The notes below the pieces were generated by a model. It made no database searches, was not told the DNA's origin, and saw only the letters and a list, made by a program, of their open reading frames with translations. This document shows, in pieces, positions 1 to 9,200 of a stretch of DNA of 64,000 bases (within the stretch, counting starts at the first letter, position 1; each line of letters begins with the position of its first letter). The position numbers were made by a program, and so were the translations under genes. The stretch is from Prevotella corporis DSM 18810 = JCM 8529 (GTDB lineage Bacteria > Bacteroidota > Bacteroidia > Bacteroidales > Bacteroidaceae), in contig NZ_KE387156.1 of NCBI RefSeq assembly GCF_000430525.1, positions 1 through 64,000 of the forward strand. Reading direction: 5' to 3'.

Positions 1-301
1 ATCTTCACCTTTTAGAATGTGCAATTAAAAATAACAACCATATTTCTGACTTATTATCTATAAAATATTGAGTAATAATCGGTTGTAAATACAAACATTA
101 TATTGAGTTAGTGAGTTTGAAATATTTTCTCCGTTCCTTTGTGCTGAATAAAAATATCTAATATGTTTTCAGAACAAAAGAACGAATTTTTATTTCTTAA
201 GCTTTCAGAAGGAACGACCTTTCTTGTTCCACTTCTTTCCGCTGAAAACATTAGCCACGTCATGGCTTACGACAGAAATCAGGAATCAAAATCAATAGGA
301 A
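1..301. other. Left-edge region upstream of the phosphoesterase-GDPD gene
   Basis: This stretch is AT-rich and holds no convincing long gene. I see an imperfect hairpin around 208-236 (GGAAC pairing with GTTCC, flanked by GAA and CTTC) with no T-run after it. No clean TTTG/TAnnTTTG promoter pair is visible; the closest -7 match is TTCCTTTG near 135-142. A small ORF in the second half is listed separately at low confidence. Confidence 0.5.
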
Positions 302-321
302 ATGAGAAATTTATTTGTTGA
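163..321 (+). CDS. Possible 52-residue small ORF overlapping the next gene
   Basis: ATG at 163 opens a 52-codon frame ending TGA at 319-321, overlapping the phosphoesterase start (302) by 20 nt in another frame. The peptide starts MFSEQKNEF and contains the hydrophobic-acidic stretch LKLSEGTTFLVPLLSAE. No signal peptide, cysteine motif or recognisable family is visible. The overlap would suit translational coupling, but a frame of this length can arise by chance in AT-rich DNA. I do not assign a function. Confidence 0.2.
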   Translation: MFSEQKNEFLFLKLSEGTTFLVPLLSAENISHVMAYDRNQESKSIGNEKFIC

Positions 322-2461
322 TGCAATGCTTCTGACGTCGCTGATTTGCTATACTGCAGCGACAACAACGCCCACCTCATCGTTCAGAATTCAGGGCAAG
401 GTCAAGGACAACAACGGAAGAGGCATTCAAAATGTGGTTGTAAACGATGGAGTGCATTTCACCACAACGGATATAAATGGTGATTGGCAGTTGGTGTCTG
501 ACACGGCCGAGAGCAAGTTCATTGCAATCTCTACCCCTGCCGAATACGAACTGCCACAGGTCAATGGGCTGGCAACAGGGTTTTACATACCCATCAAACA
601 AGCTGTCAACACAGTGGAAAACACTTTTATTCTGAAGAAACGGTCCAGCCAGAGTGATAAATTTTCTTACATAGCCATCTCCGACCCGCAAGTGAGCAAC
701 AGTAATAACATGACCCGCTGGCGTAACGAGGCGATTGTTGACATCAAGAATGTTGTGGACTCGCTCAACGATTCCCGTGAAGTCGTTGGAGTAGCATTGG
801 GCGACCTTGTATGGGACAAGATGAAGCTATTTGAGCCCTACAAGAAATCGATGAAAAACATGGGAATGACCGTATTCCAATGTATCGGCAATCATGATTT
901 CGACAAGCAGTTCAAAGACCTGAACAATATGCCCAAAGGTTCGTCCAACTTCGCTGAACATGAATATTTCAAGTATTTCGGACCGACCAACTACTCGTTC
1001 AATATCGGAAAAATTCACGTCATAACGGTCAAGAACATCAATTACAAGGGCAGCATAGGATATACGGAAGAACTCACGAAGCCCGTGCTTGATTGGATTA
1101 AGCATGACCTGAGCTATGTTCCTGCCGGTACAACCGTTTTCCTAAACATGCACGCAGCAGGCTGGAACACTGCTGCCGAAGAGGGCAACATCCGTGACGC
1201 CAAGCAGTTGGAGGAGATTCTGAAAGACTACACCGTACACGTGTTCTGCGGTCACACCCACTTCTTTCAGAATGCGGAGCCCAATGCCAAATTGTATCAG
1301 CACAATATAGGAGCAGTTTGTGGGGCTTGGTGGGACAGCTGGATTAACAGATGTGGAGCACCCAACGGCTATCTTATTGTTAATGTTGACGGCAACGACG
1401 TGAGCTGGAGCTACAAAGCCACCCGCGAAAAAAGCAATTATCAGTTCAAGACTTATCTTCCAGGTACGTTCATCACGCAGAAAGATTATTTCGTTGCCAA
1501 CGTCTGGGACTACGACAGTCAATGCAAGGTGGAGTGGATGGCAGATGGAAAGCCAATGGGGGAGATGGAAAGATTTACGGATCAGGACCAGAGCTATCTT
1601 GAAAACACCGACAAACACAATGACAATGGCCCCATCAACACACCCCATCTGTTCAGGGTGAAAGCACCCGTGGGCACCCGAGTTGTCACCGTCGCTTTCA
1701 CCAATCGCTTCGGGGAGCGCTTCGTACAGCAGGTGTCTCTCAACCATGGCTGGCATTCACGTATCATTGCCCATCGTGGATATTGGAATACCGTGGGCTC
1801 GGCGCAGAACTCAATAGCCGCACTCCGCAAGGCCAACCAAATCAAGGCCTATGGATCTGAGTTTGATGTTCAGATGACCAAAGACCATAAGATAGTCGTA
1901 AACCATGACGATGATATCAACGGCATCAAGATTATCACGGCCAATTACAGTGATGTGAAGTATCAGAGGCTTCCGAATGGTGAGAAACTGCCAACGCTTC
2001 AGGAGTATCTTGAAAATGGGCGTGCATGCAAATACACCAAGCTGATATTGGAAATCAAGCCTCATCCCACCGAAGAACTCGAAAATCAATGCGTTGACAA
2101 GGTGGTGAGTTTGGTCAGAGCGTTGGGAATGAGCCATCGGGTCGAATACATATCCTTCAGCAAGAACATCTGCAGACAACTGGCAGATAAGCTTTACGGA
2201 GCGAGCATATCTTATCTTGAGGGCGATCTCACCCCAAAGGAAGCCAAGGATTTGGGCATGCGGGGCATCGACTATGACGTGGCGGTATTGAGAAAGCATC
2301 CAGAGTGGGTGAAACAGGCACACGATCTCGGAATGACAGTCAACGTTTGGACAGTCAACAAACTTGACGACATCAGGTATTTTCTTTCCCTCGGTGTCGA
2401 TTATGTCACCACAAACGAGCCGGTGGCAGCAATGAAGTTGGAAAAGCAAATGGGTTTGTAA
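302..2461 (+). CDS. Exported calcineurin-like phosphoesterase fused to glycerophosphodiester phosphodiesterase
   Basis: This 719-residue protein carries two phosphodiesterase modules. After a signal-like N-terminus (about residues 1-20) comes a beta-rich carboxypeptidase-regulatory-like domain (28-90). The metallophosphatase domain follows, with its motifs in order: ISDPQ near 125, GDLVWD near 167, GNHD near 196, NMHAAGW near 282 and GHTHF near 317. A C-terminal beta domain of that family leads into a GDPD domain from about 485, with AHRGYW, the EFD metal/catalytic pair and NHDDD. GDPD enzymes hydrolyse glycerophosphodiesters to glycerol-3-phosphate and an alcohol; the first module may act on a related phosphodiester. 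Location is inferred to be periplasm or cell surface. No C-terminal sorting domain is seen, and the gene stands alone, convergent with manA. Confidence 0.85.
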   Translation: MRNLFVDAMLLTSLICYTAATTTPTSSFRIQGKVKDNNGRGIQNVVVNDGVHFTTTDINGDWQLVSDTAESKFIAISTPAEYELPQVNGLATGFYIPIKQAVNTVENTFILKKRSSQSDKFSYIAISDPQVSNSNNMTRWRNEAIVDIKNVVDSLNDSREVVGVALGDLVWDKMKLFEPYKKSMKNMGMTVFQCIGNHDFDKQFKDLNNMPKGSSNFAEHEYFKYFGPTNYSFNIGKIHVITVKNINYKGSIGYTEELTKPVLDWIKHDLSYVPAGTTVFLNMHAAGWNTAAEEGNIRDAKQLEEILKDYTVHVFCGHTHFFQNAEPNAKLYQHNIGAVCGAWWDSWINRCGAPNGYLIVNVDGNDVSWSYKATREKSNYQFKTYLPGTFITQKDYFVANVWDYDSQCKVEWMADGKPMGEMERFTDQDQSYLENTDKHNDNGPINTPHLFRVKAPVGTRVVTVAFTNRFGERFVQQVSLNHGWHSRIIAHRGYWNTVGSAQNSIAALRKANQIKAYGSEFDVQMTKDHKIVVNHDDDINGIKIITANYSDVKYQRLPNGEKLPTLQEYLENGRACKYTKLILEIKPHPTEELENQCVDKVVSLVRALGMSHRVEYISFSKNICRQLADKLYGASISYLEGDLTPKEAKDLGMRGIDYDVAVLRKHPEWVKQAHDLGMTVNVWTVNKLDDIRYFLSLGVDYVTTNEPVAAMKLEKQMGL

Positions 2462-2630
2462 ACGTTTATTCCACTGTTCAAAGGATAGGACCTTCGTATG
2501 GACTTCTCTTGAAACCGTGAGTTGGGCATTTCGTTCACGCTTAAGTTTGAAAACTGCAAAGCAAAGAAGCACAAAGACGTGTACAGAATCAGAATTTAGC
2601 CCACAAGACGAGAAGTGCTGAGACTCAAAT

Positions 2631-2673
2631 GCCGTGAGCTCCAAATTTCATGATGACATTTGGGGCTCACGGC
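2631..2673. terminator. Long bidirectional hairpin between convergent genes
   Basis: A 16-bp stem, GCCGTGAGCTCCAAAT at 2631-2646 against ATTTGGGGCTCACGGC at 2658-2673 with one G-T pair, surrounds an 11-nt loop. It lies between the stops of the phosphoesterase-GDPD gene (2461, plus) and manA (2714, minus). There is no clear T-run on either side, so termination is inferred from position and stem strength. Confidence 0.65.
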
Positions 2674-2713
2674 ACTTCCTATTTGTTGCTGGTGAGTGAG
2701 GTAGTGGGGGGGG

Positions 2714-3676
2714 CTACACGTAAACTTCCAGAAATTTTATTTCGCCTGCGACCTTCACACTTGTGGCTGTTGCGGGCAAGAGAATGGTCTCGCCAGCTTG
2801 GAACGGGCTTTCGTTCCCCTCGTCGTCGGTGATTGTTCCCATTCCGCTCAACCCCATTAAAATCACAAATGAATCGAGTTCGGAATAGTCAAGCACCATT
2901 GGCTCCGTCAGGTCATAGACTGAAGTCGTGAAGTAAGGGCATGCCACGAGTTGCACACCCTCATTCCTCCGTGGGGCATACTGTATTCGATAATCGCTCT
3001 CTACGCTGAAATCAATGCAATCGGCTGCCTCCTTGGTGTGCAGTTCCCTATAATTGCCGTCCTTGTCCCTGCGTTTGAAGTCGTAGATGCGATAGGTGGT
3101 GTTGCTGGTTTGCTGGATTTCGGCGAGGAAGCAACCTGTTCCAATGGAGTGGATTCTGCCTGCTGGCAGGTAAAACACATCGCCCTCCTTTACTTCATAT
3201 TCAGCCAAGGCATCGGTTATGGTGTCGTTTTCCACTTTTTCCTGATATTCTTCAGGTGTCAAGGCCTTTCTGAATCCGCTCATGAGTCTTGCTCCCTCAT
3301 CGCTCTTCATCACATACCACATCTCGGTTTTGCCGCGATCAAGACCCTTTGCACGGGCTTGGTCGTCGTTGGGATGAACCTGTATGGATAATTGTGCATG
3401 GGCGTCGATGAACTTGATGAGCAACGGAAACTCATTGCCGAATCTTTCATAGTTATCCTTGCCCATAAGTTTGTCCTTCAATCGGCTTACGAGGTCGTTG
3501 AGTTGCATCCCTTTGTAAAGACCGTCAGCCACTATCGACTCGTTTCCCTTTAAGCCGGAAATCTCCCAACTCTCACCAACTTGCTCCAAATGCTGGTCAA
3601 GCTGTTTGAAAGGTATTATCTTATTGCCACCCCACAAAACTTGTTTTAGTAGTGGTCGGAACTTTATGATTTCCAT
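2714..3676 (-). CDS. manA: Mannose-6-phosphate isomerase, class I
   Basis: The enzyme interconverts mannose-6-phosphate and fructose-6-phosphate, linking mannose use and GDP-mannose supply for glycans to glycolysis. It is 320 residues, the short bacterial type I form with a cupin fold. Zinc ligands are visible in QVHPND, in the Glu of GKTEMWYV and in the His of PAGRIHSIG, followed by QQTSNTTYRIYDF. The start MEIIKFRPLLKQVLWGG matches the family N-terminus. It is transcribed alone from a promoter about 100 nt upstream. A G8 tract sits directly after its stop codon and does not affect the product. Confidence 0.93.
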   Translation of the reverse strand: MEIIKFRPLLKQVLWGGNKIIPFKQLDQHLEQVGESWEISGLKGNESIVADGLYKGMQLNDLVSRLKDKLMGKDNYERFGNEFPLLIKFIDAHAQLSIQVHPNDDQARAKGLDRGKTEMWYVMKSDEGARLMSGFRKALTPEEYQEKVENDTITDALAEYEVKEGDVFYLPAGRIHSIGTGCFLAEIQQTSNTTYRIYDFKRRDKDGNYRELHTKEAADCIDFSVESDYRIQYAPRRNEGVQLVACPYFTTSVYDLTEPMVLDYSELDSFVILMGLSGMGTITDDEGNESPFQAGETILLPATATSVKVAGEIKFLEVYV

Positions 3677-3778
3677 AATTGTCTATTATTCTATCTCCGT
3701 CATTCCTGGATAAATAAGCGTACTATCGTAAAAGAACGACAAAGGGTGTATTACATGAATTTCTCTTTATAATTGTCG

Positions 3779-3810
3779 CAAAGTTACAAATTAAATGTCA
3801 CGCTCCCAAA
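3779..3810 (-). promoter_or_regulatory. Promoter of manA
   Basis: On the minus strand TTTG (3810-3807) and TAACTTTG (3786-3779) are separated by 20 nt, matching the Bacteroidetes -33/-7 pattern. The predicted transcript start near 3775 leaves a leader of about 100 nt before the manA ATG at 3676. Confidence 0.7.
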
Positions 3811-4002
3811 TATAGATGAATTTTCTTATATCGGAGTGCTTTAAATTTAAATGTAGATACTGTTTTCTGTTTTTTACTTGTGCAAACTGGCGGAGAAGCA
3901 GATGTGTTGACAGCGTTTTTTGATTCAAAATACCCACTTTCTTATGTTTTAAATCCTTCGTTTGCTAAACATCTGTATTTCAGCCGATTAAAGATATGTT
4001 CG

Positions 4003-4085
4003 TGGAAGGTCACCTTTTGCCGTGCGAAAGCTAAGCTATCATTATGCGAAAGGTAAGCCATTGCAAACTCAAGGCTCAGACGTAT
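4003..4085. repeat. 22-nt phased palindromic array A (4 units)
   Basis: Cores GTCAC (4009), CTAAG (4031), GTAAG (4053) and CTCAG (4075) recur at exactly 22 nt. They are flanked by arms such as GGAAG/CTTTTG and CGAAAG/CTATCA. The right arm CTTTTG and the next left arm CGAAAG can pair across the spacer. The array lies downstream of tsaE, in the 501-bp gap before the manA promoter. Apart from that promoter I see nothing else in the gap. Confidence 0.75.
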
Positions 4086-4177
4086 GATTTTGAATCTTCA
4101 TCCGACAGGTGACGGAGGTGAGGGATGCGGACGGAAAGCTGTGTTTGTCGTTCTGCCAGCAATCCCCAGTCTCGTTC

Positions 4178-4594
4178 TCATTCTTCGAGCGTGACAAGGC
4201 GACTGCCGTCTTGCTGCTCTTCGATTTTAACCTTTATGGCATTATCGGGTAAGATCTCCTCTATCAGTTCCGGCCACTCCAACAGACATAAGTTGCCACT
4301 GTAGAAGTAGTCTTCGTAGCCCATATCATAAACCTCTTCGAGTTTTTTGATTCGATAGAAATCGAAATGGTAAATCGGATTTCCGTTGCCGTCAGTATAT
4401 TCGTTGACAATAGCGAATGTTGGCGAAGTGATAACATCCTTCACGCCCAGCACCTCGCAGATGGCCTTTGTGAAAGTTGTCTTGCCTGCTCCCATCTTGC
4501 CGTAGAAAGCAAACACTTTTTTATCACCGATGTTCTTTATAAACTCTTTGGCAGATTCATGGATGGTCTCCAGATTCTTTATTTTTATTTCCAT
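4178..4594 (-). CDS. tsaE: tRNA threonylcarbamoyladenosine biosynthesis ATPase TsaE
   Basis: TsaE is the small P-loop ATPase that works with TsaB and TsaD to make t6A at position 37 of ANN-decoding tRNAs in the cytoplasm. The 138-residue product has a Walker A motif, GKMGAGKTT, near residue 34, then SPTFAIVNEY, HFDFYRI and LCLLEWPE, all typical of the family. It is the last gene of the minus-strand run from aroA, 33 nt downstream of porX. Repeat array A follows its stop codon. Confidence 0.93.
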   Translation of the reverse strand: MEIKIKNLETIHESAKEFIKNIGDKKVFAFYGKMGAGKTTFTKAICEVLGVKDVITSPTFAIVNEYTDGNGNPIYHFDFYRIKKLEEVYDMGYEDYFYSGNLCLLEWPELIEEILPDNAIKVKIEEQQDGSRLVTLEE

Positions 4595-4627
4595 TGTTTT
4601 CTCTATTTTATCAGTTTTTGTTTGCCG

Positions 4628-6235
4628 TTATCTTTTTCTCGGTGTCATAGTTATCAGCGGTATGACCATTTCCTCTATTGAGATACCTCCATGTTGGAAA
4701 GTGTCTTTGTAGTAGGAGACATAGTAGTTGTAGTTGTTTGGATAGGCAAAAAAGTCGTCGCCAGTTGCGAACACGTAGCTTGTGCTGATGTTTGGCGAGG
4801 GTAACTGTGCCTGACGCGGGTCTTTGATGGTGAAGACCTCCTTGGAATTGTAGTTCAGGTTCTTGCCGAGTTTATAGCGAAGATTGGTGTTAGTGTTTCT
4901 GTCGCCAATGATTTTGACTGGTTTTGTCGTACGGATTGAGCCGTGGTCGGTCGTCAAAATGATCTTATAGTCAGAGTGAGCCAGCTCTCTGAACATTTCA
5001 GCAAGGACGCTGTGGCGGAACCAACTCATGGTAAGCGAGCGATAGGCGCTCTCGTTGCTTGCCAGCTCGCGAATCATTTTCATTTCTGTCCTTGCATGCG
5101 AAAGCATGTCTATGAAGTTGATTACAAGTACGTTGAGGTCGTTCTGCTCCAAGTTTTTGAACTGTTGCATGAACTTCTCGGCTGCGTTCGAGTCGTTTAT
5201 CTTGTGGTAGGAGAACTTATCGTGCCGGCGATAGCGGTCTATCTGTGTCTGAATGAGCGGTCCTTCGTTCAGGTTCTTTCCCTCTTCCTCATCCTCGTTC
5301 ACCCAAAGGTCGGGGAACATCTTGGCTATCTGCAGTGGCATCAGTCCGCTGAAGATGGCGTTGCGTGCGTATTGCGTGGCGGTTGGCAATATCGACATGT
5401 ACAGGTCCTCATCGATATCGAACATGTCTCCAATCTCTTCGGAGAGCGTTCGCCATTGGTCGAATCGTAGGTTGTCGATGACGATTAAGAAAACCTTGTC
5501 GCCATTGTCAATCATTGGGAACACCTTGGTCTTGAATATGTCAGGGCTCATCAAAGGACGTGAGGCAACGCTGCCGCCATCCTTGTCGGCGATGTTCTGG
5601 AACCTGCCGTGTTGCTTGTCGTTCCTCGGCGCCACCCAGTCGATGTAGTTCTTTGTGATGAATTTGGCAAAGCCGATGTTGGCTTCTTCCTTCTGCATTG
5701 TCAGCATCTCGGTCATGCCACTGTCGGCACTGCTGAGCTCCAATTCCCATCTGACGAGCTTCTTGTATATTTCCTGCCAGTCTTGAAAGCTCCTGCATTC
5801 ACTGATTTGCATGGCAATCTGCTGGTACTCCTGCTGATAACCACTTTGTGTGACCTCTGTTACAATCTCTTTCCGGTGGATGTTCTTCTTTAGAGTAAGG
5901 AGAATCTGCATGGGATTAACGGGCTTAATCAGATAGTCGGCAATCTTGGAGCCGATGGCCTGTTCCATGATGTTTTCCTCCTCGCTCTTTGTCACCATGA
6001 CGATGGGCGTTGCGGGCTGAATGTTCTTTATCTGTTGCAAGGTCTCCAATCCAGAAAGACCTGGCATTTGTTCGTCGAGGAGCACAAGGTCGAACGTCTG
6101 GGTGCGGCATTGTTCGATGGCATCGGGGCCATTGCTCACCGTGATGACTTCGTAGCCTTTTTTCTCAAGGAAGATAATATGGGCTTTAAGGAGTTCAATC
6201 TCGTCGTCAACCCAAAGTAATAATCCATTGCTCAT
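4628..6235 (-). CDS. porX: PorX-like response regulator with PglZ phosphatase-like domain
   Basis: In species with type IX secretion, PorX with sensor PorY controls T9SS genes. This 535-residue protein has an N-terminal receiver domain with WVDDE (acidic pocket Asp10 and Asp11), phospho-acceptor Asp54 in LLDEQMPG and KPVNP near residue 105. A helical linker follows. The C-terminal alkaline-phosphatase-superfamily PglZ domain shows VIDNLRFDQW near 252, ILPTATQYARNA near 285 and the metal site LTTDHGS near 428. There is no DNA-binding domain, as expected of PorX. It lies 48 nt after the porW-like gene, which suggests co-transcription and supports the assignment. PorX-like proteins also occur in Bacteroidales without T9SS, so the output here is uncertain. 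Confidence 0.88.
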   Translation of the reverse strand: MSNGLLLWVDDEIELLKAHIIFLEKKGYEVITVSNGPDAIEQCRTQTFDLVLLDEQMPGLSGLETLQQIKNIQPATPIVMVTKSEEENIMEQAIGSKIADYLIKPVNPMQILLTLKKNIHRKEIVTEVTQSGYQQEYQQIAMQISECRSFQDWQEIYKKLVRWELELSSADSGMTEMLTMQKEEANIGFAKFITKNYIDWVAPRNDKQHGRFQNIADKDGGSVASRPLMSPDIFKTKVFPMIDNGDKVFLIVIDNLRFDQWRTLSEEIGDMFDIDEDLYMSILPTATQYARNAIFSGLMPLQIAKMFPDLWVNEDEEEGKNLNEGPLIQTQIDRYRRHDKFSYHKINDSNAAEKFMQQFKNLEQNDLNVLVINFIDMLSHARTEMKMIRELASNESAYRSLTMSWFRHSVLAEMFRELAHSDYKIILTTDHGSIRTTKPVKIIGDRNTNTNLRYKLGKNLNYNSKEVFTIKDPRQAQLPSPNISTSYVFATGDDFFAYPNNYNYYVSYYKDTFQHGGISIEEMVIPLITMTPRKR

Positions 6236-6283
6236 ATAATGTGTGGTTTTTGTTTAATATAATGTAATCTGTGTCGGCATAGC

Positions 6284-9200
6284 CTAAAAACCGTCAAGGT
6301 CGTAGTATTCGTCGTCTAAGTCGAAGTCAAGGGCCGGCTGACTCTTGTCGTCGGGATTCTTCTTGTCGGTGTTTGGCTTCTGTTCTTCTTCAAAGTAGAT
6401 AACAGGACCTTCGTTGGCAGGCTTCTTTGGCTGTGCTTTTGGAGCCGAAGGCTTGTCTTTCTTCGTTTTTGGGGTCGGCGGGGTCGGCTTGTTTGTCAGT
6501 GCCTTGCCGCTGTTCGCTGGCGCTATGCTCTTGTTCTCATCCTTCTTGACCGGTGTTGGCTTGTCGATGGGAACCTCAAACGTATTGTCGTCAACTGCGA
6601 TGATGGTCTCATTGGTTGGCATGTCTGCCCCTTCTTTCTTGGTTGTAGATGGTTGCGGGGTAGATGGCTGATGCGTCGGCACTGGTGTCTGAGCTTTTTG
6701 CTCCTTGCTGGTGGCTGTTGTCCGGTTGTTGTCTGGCCCGATGTTCTGCGAAGGCTCATCCATCGGTATGATAAACTCTGTCTTGGACGTGTTTGCCGCA
6801 GGTTCTTCAACGGGGATGATTACCTTCGGTGACGAAATGGCTGAAGCATCTTTTGGCTTGGCTGACTCTTCTGATGGAATTATCATACCATTCGCAGGGG
6901 TGTTGTCAGGTTTGGCCTTGTCTTCCTCCATTGGAATGGTCATGCCGTTATCCACTTCACCGTTCATCTGATCCTTGATGTTGAGGTCTCGCTCAGTGGG
7001 ATTTCTGCTTTCAATCTCCTCTTGTAGGTCTTTTTCTTTCTCTCGTGGGGTTGCTCTCTCTGCTGGCTCTGACAGTAAGTAGCGTTTTGTTACTGTCAAA
7101 GGTGCAAAGTTCTTCGCATAGAAGTCGTCATAGTCCTTGTAACTGAACGTCGTTCCTATCAGTTGGAGGTTCTTCTCGCTGATGATAATTCCACGAGTGT
7201 CCTTGCTCATCTGTGCCACCACGTTCTGGGAGCTGAAGAGTTGACGGGCATACTGGTAGGCCTCGTCGAAACTTCTGAATCCAGAGAGCTGCATTTGGTG
7301 AAGTCCCTCGATGTCTTCGATTTCTATTTCAAAGTTGCGGACAAGGAAATTGGTGAAGTTGAATCGGGCCATTTCGAATAACAGTTTGTTCTCGTTCAGC
7401 GAATCCGGATGATAGACGAGCAAGAACTTAAAGTCGATGTCGCGTTCCACAGTGAATTTCACCTGTTTGATGCTGTCGCTGTCGTTGAGAACATTGGTCC
7501 TGTAGTTCCATACGTCACCCAAGTCGAATTTTCCGCTGCGTATCTTCTTGCCAGCCTGTACGCCATTGACGATCATACCTGCCATTTCGCTGATTCGGCT
7601 CTTGGGAAACTTCTCCACAACGGTCTTCATATCAGTGACGCAACCTTCGATATTGCCGTTGTTGAGCTTGCTCAAGCCACCGATAAACAAGAACTTGTCG
7701 CGGTTGGCACCTCGTGGAAAACGTGTGTCTGATATCTTTCTGTTGCCTTCCACCTCACCGAAGCGGTTGTGTTTGAACGCCTCATAGGTGGCGGAATATA
7801 ATGAATCCTCCATCTGTACGCCAAACTTGGCATTCTGTTTGAAATAGGGATCGGTCAGGACGGCTGTCCATTCGCTCTTCGGATATTGAGATTTCAGCTT
7901 TGATATATAAGTGTTGGCTGTTTCGGGCTGATTCTTTCGCATGTAAAGGAGGTACAAATGATAATAGACATCGTCCATTTTCTCGTAGTCTGGGTAACTG
8001 TCGCTCACCCTTCGAAGTGCTTTCTCAGCGAGATTGAGGTTGTCAAGTCTATCCTTGAATATGACACCGGAATGATGGAGGCCGTCTTCCAATATCTTGT
8101 TGCTGGCCTGTAGCTGGTCGGGGGTGAAGGGTATTTGTGCCAAATAGAACTCACGCTTGTGCGGATCGTTCTTGACGGAGTCAGTCTTGTTGTTGATGGA
8201 ATCCAGTTTTGCCTCCTCTCGTGCGATGGAATCTCTCTGTTCGTCAGTGAGATTGTCCTGTTCTGTCGTTAATCCGATACCGCCAACGACTGTTTTGTTG
8301 ACTCGCTGCCAGTCATCAGTATTCTCTCGCTTCCCCCACAGTCGTTGGAAGGTGGCTTTTCCCTGTTGGATGGCCATGGGATTATAGAAATACCATGTGC
8401 TGCCTTGCTGCTGTTTGTTCTCTATTTGCAGGCGATTGTTGCCAACATTGTTAGTGCCTATGCCACTGTTGGCTGCTTGTTCTTTCTGCGATTCTTGCTC
8501 CGCCTGTCGGTTACGCTCCTCTTTTTCTTTCTTTTTCAGTGCATCTATAACCCTGTCAATGGCCGCAAGACGCTCTTTTTCGGGGCATTTTGCCAAGTAT
8601 TGCAGGGAGTCTTGCAACTGAACGGCATCGGTATAGGGAGTTAATTTGTCAAGGATCTTCGACCGTTCAGACAGTTGTGCATAGTCCTTTCGGTCTTTAT
8701 CAAGTAGGCCCAATGCCGTATTATAACACCTTCGCGCATCGCCAAATCTCTCTTTTGCCCAATACAGGTCGCCGAGGTGCAGCAATAGCACTCCTTTCTC
8801 TACTCCGCTGCGTGTGGCCTTTTCGTTTCCAGCCTCATAGGCATAGATAGCGTTCATCGTATCCTTCTCAGCGAGATAGATATTGCCTATTGCATAATAA
8901 ACTTGGTCAAGATAATCCTTGTTGTTGTCTGATGAAGCCATGCGCTTCAGACGTGCAATAGTCTGCTTTGCCTGTCCTGCTGCCATCACTTCCGAAGCTG
9001 CGATGCGGGCATTGAACTCCAATTCGTAGGGAGGATTGGAGCGAATGACGCGCTTGAATGCGGTATAGGCTGCTTCTTTGTTGCCTAACGCGGCCTGAAT
9101 CTGCCCCATCAGATACCATTCACGGGCTTTCTGCTTTCGGCGCATCTCGTGTTTGATTACCTTTCTTAAATAAGGGATGGCCTTTTCCAGCTCTCCCGTA

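Noticed and set aside
1142..1756. 204-codon antisense ORF within the phosphoesterase gene
   Set aside because: It is a shadow of the well-supported sense gene with all catalytic motifs.
2706..2713. G8 homopolymer next to the manA stop codon as a phase-variation tract
   Set aside because: It lies after the stop codon (TAG at 2716-2714), so slippage would not change ManA.
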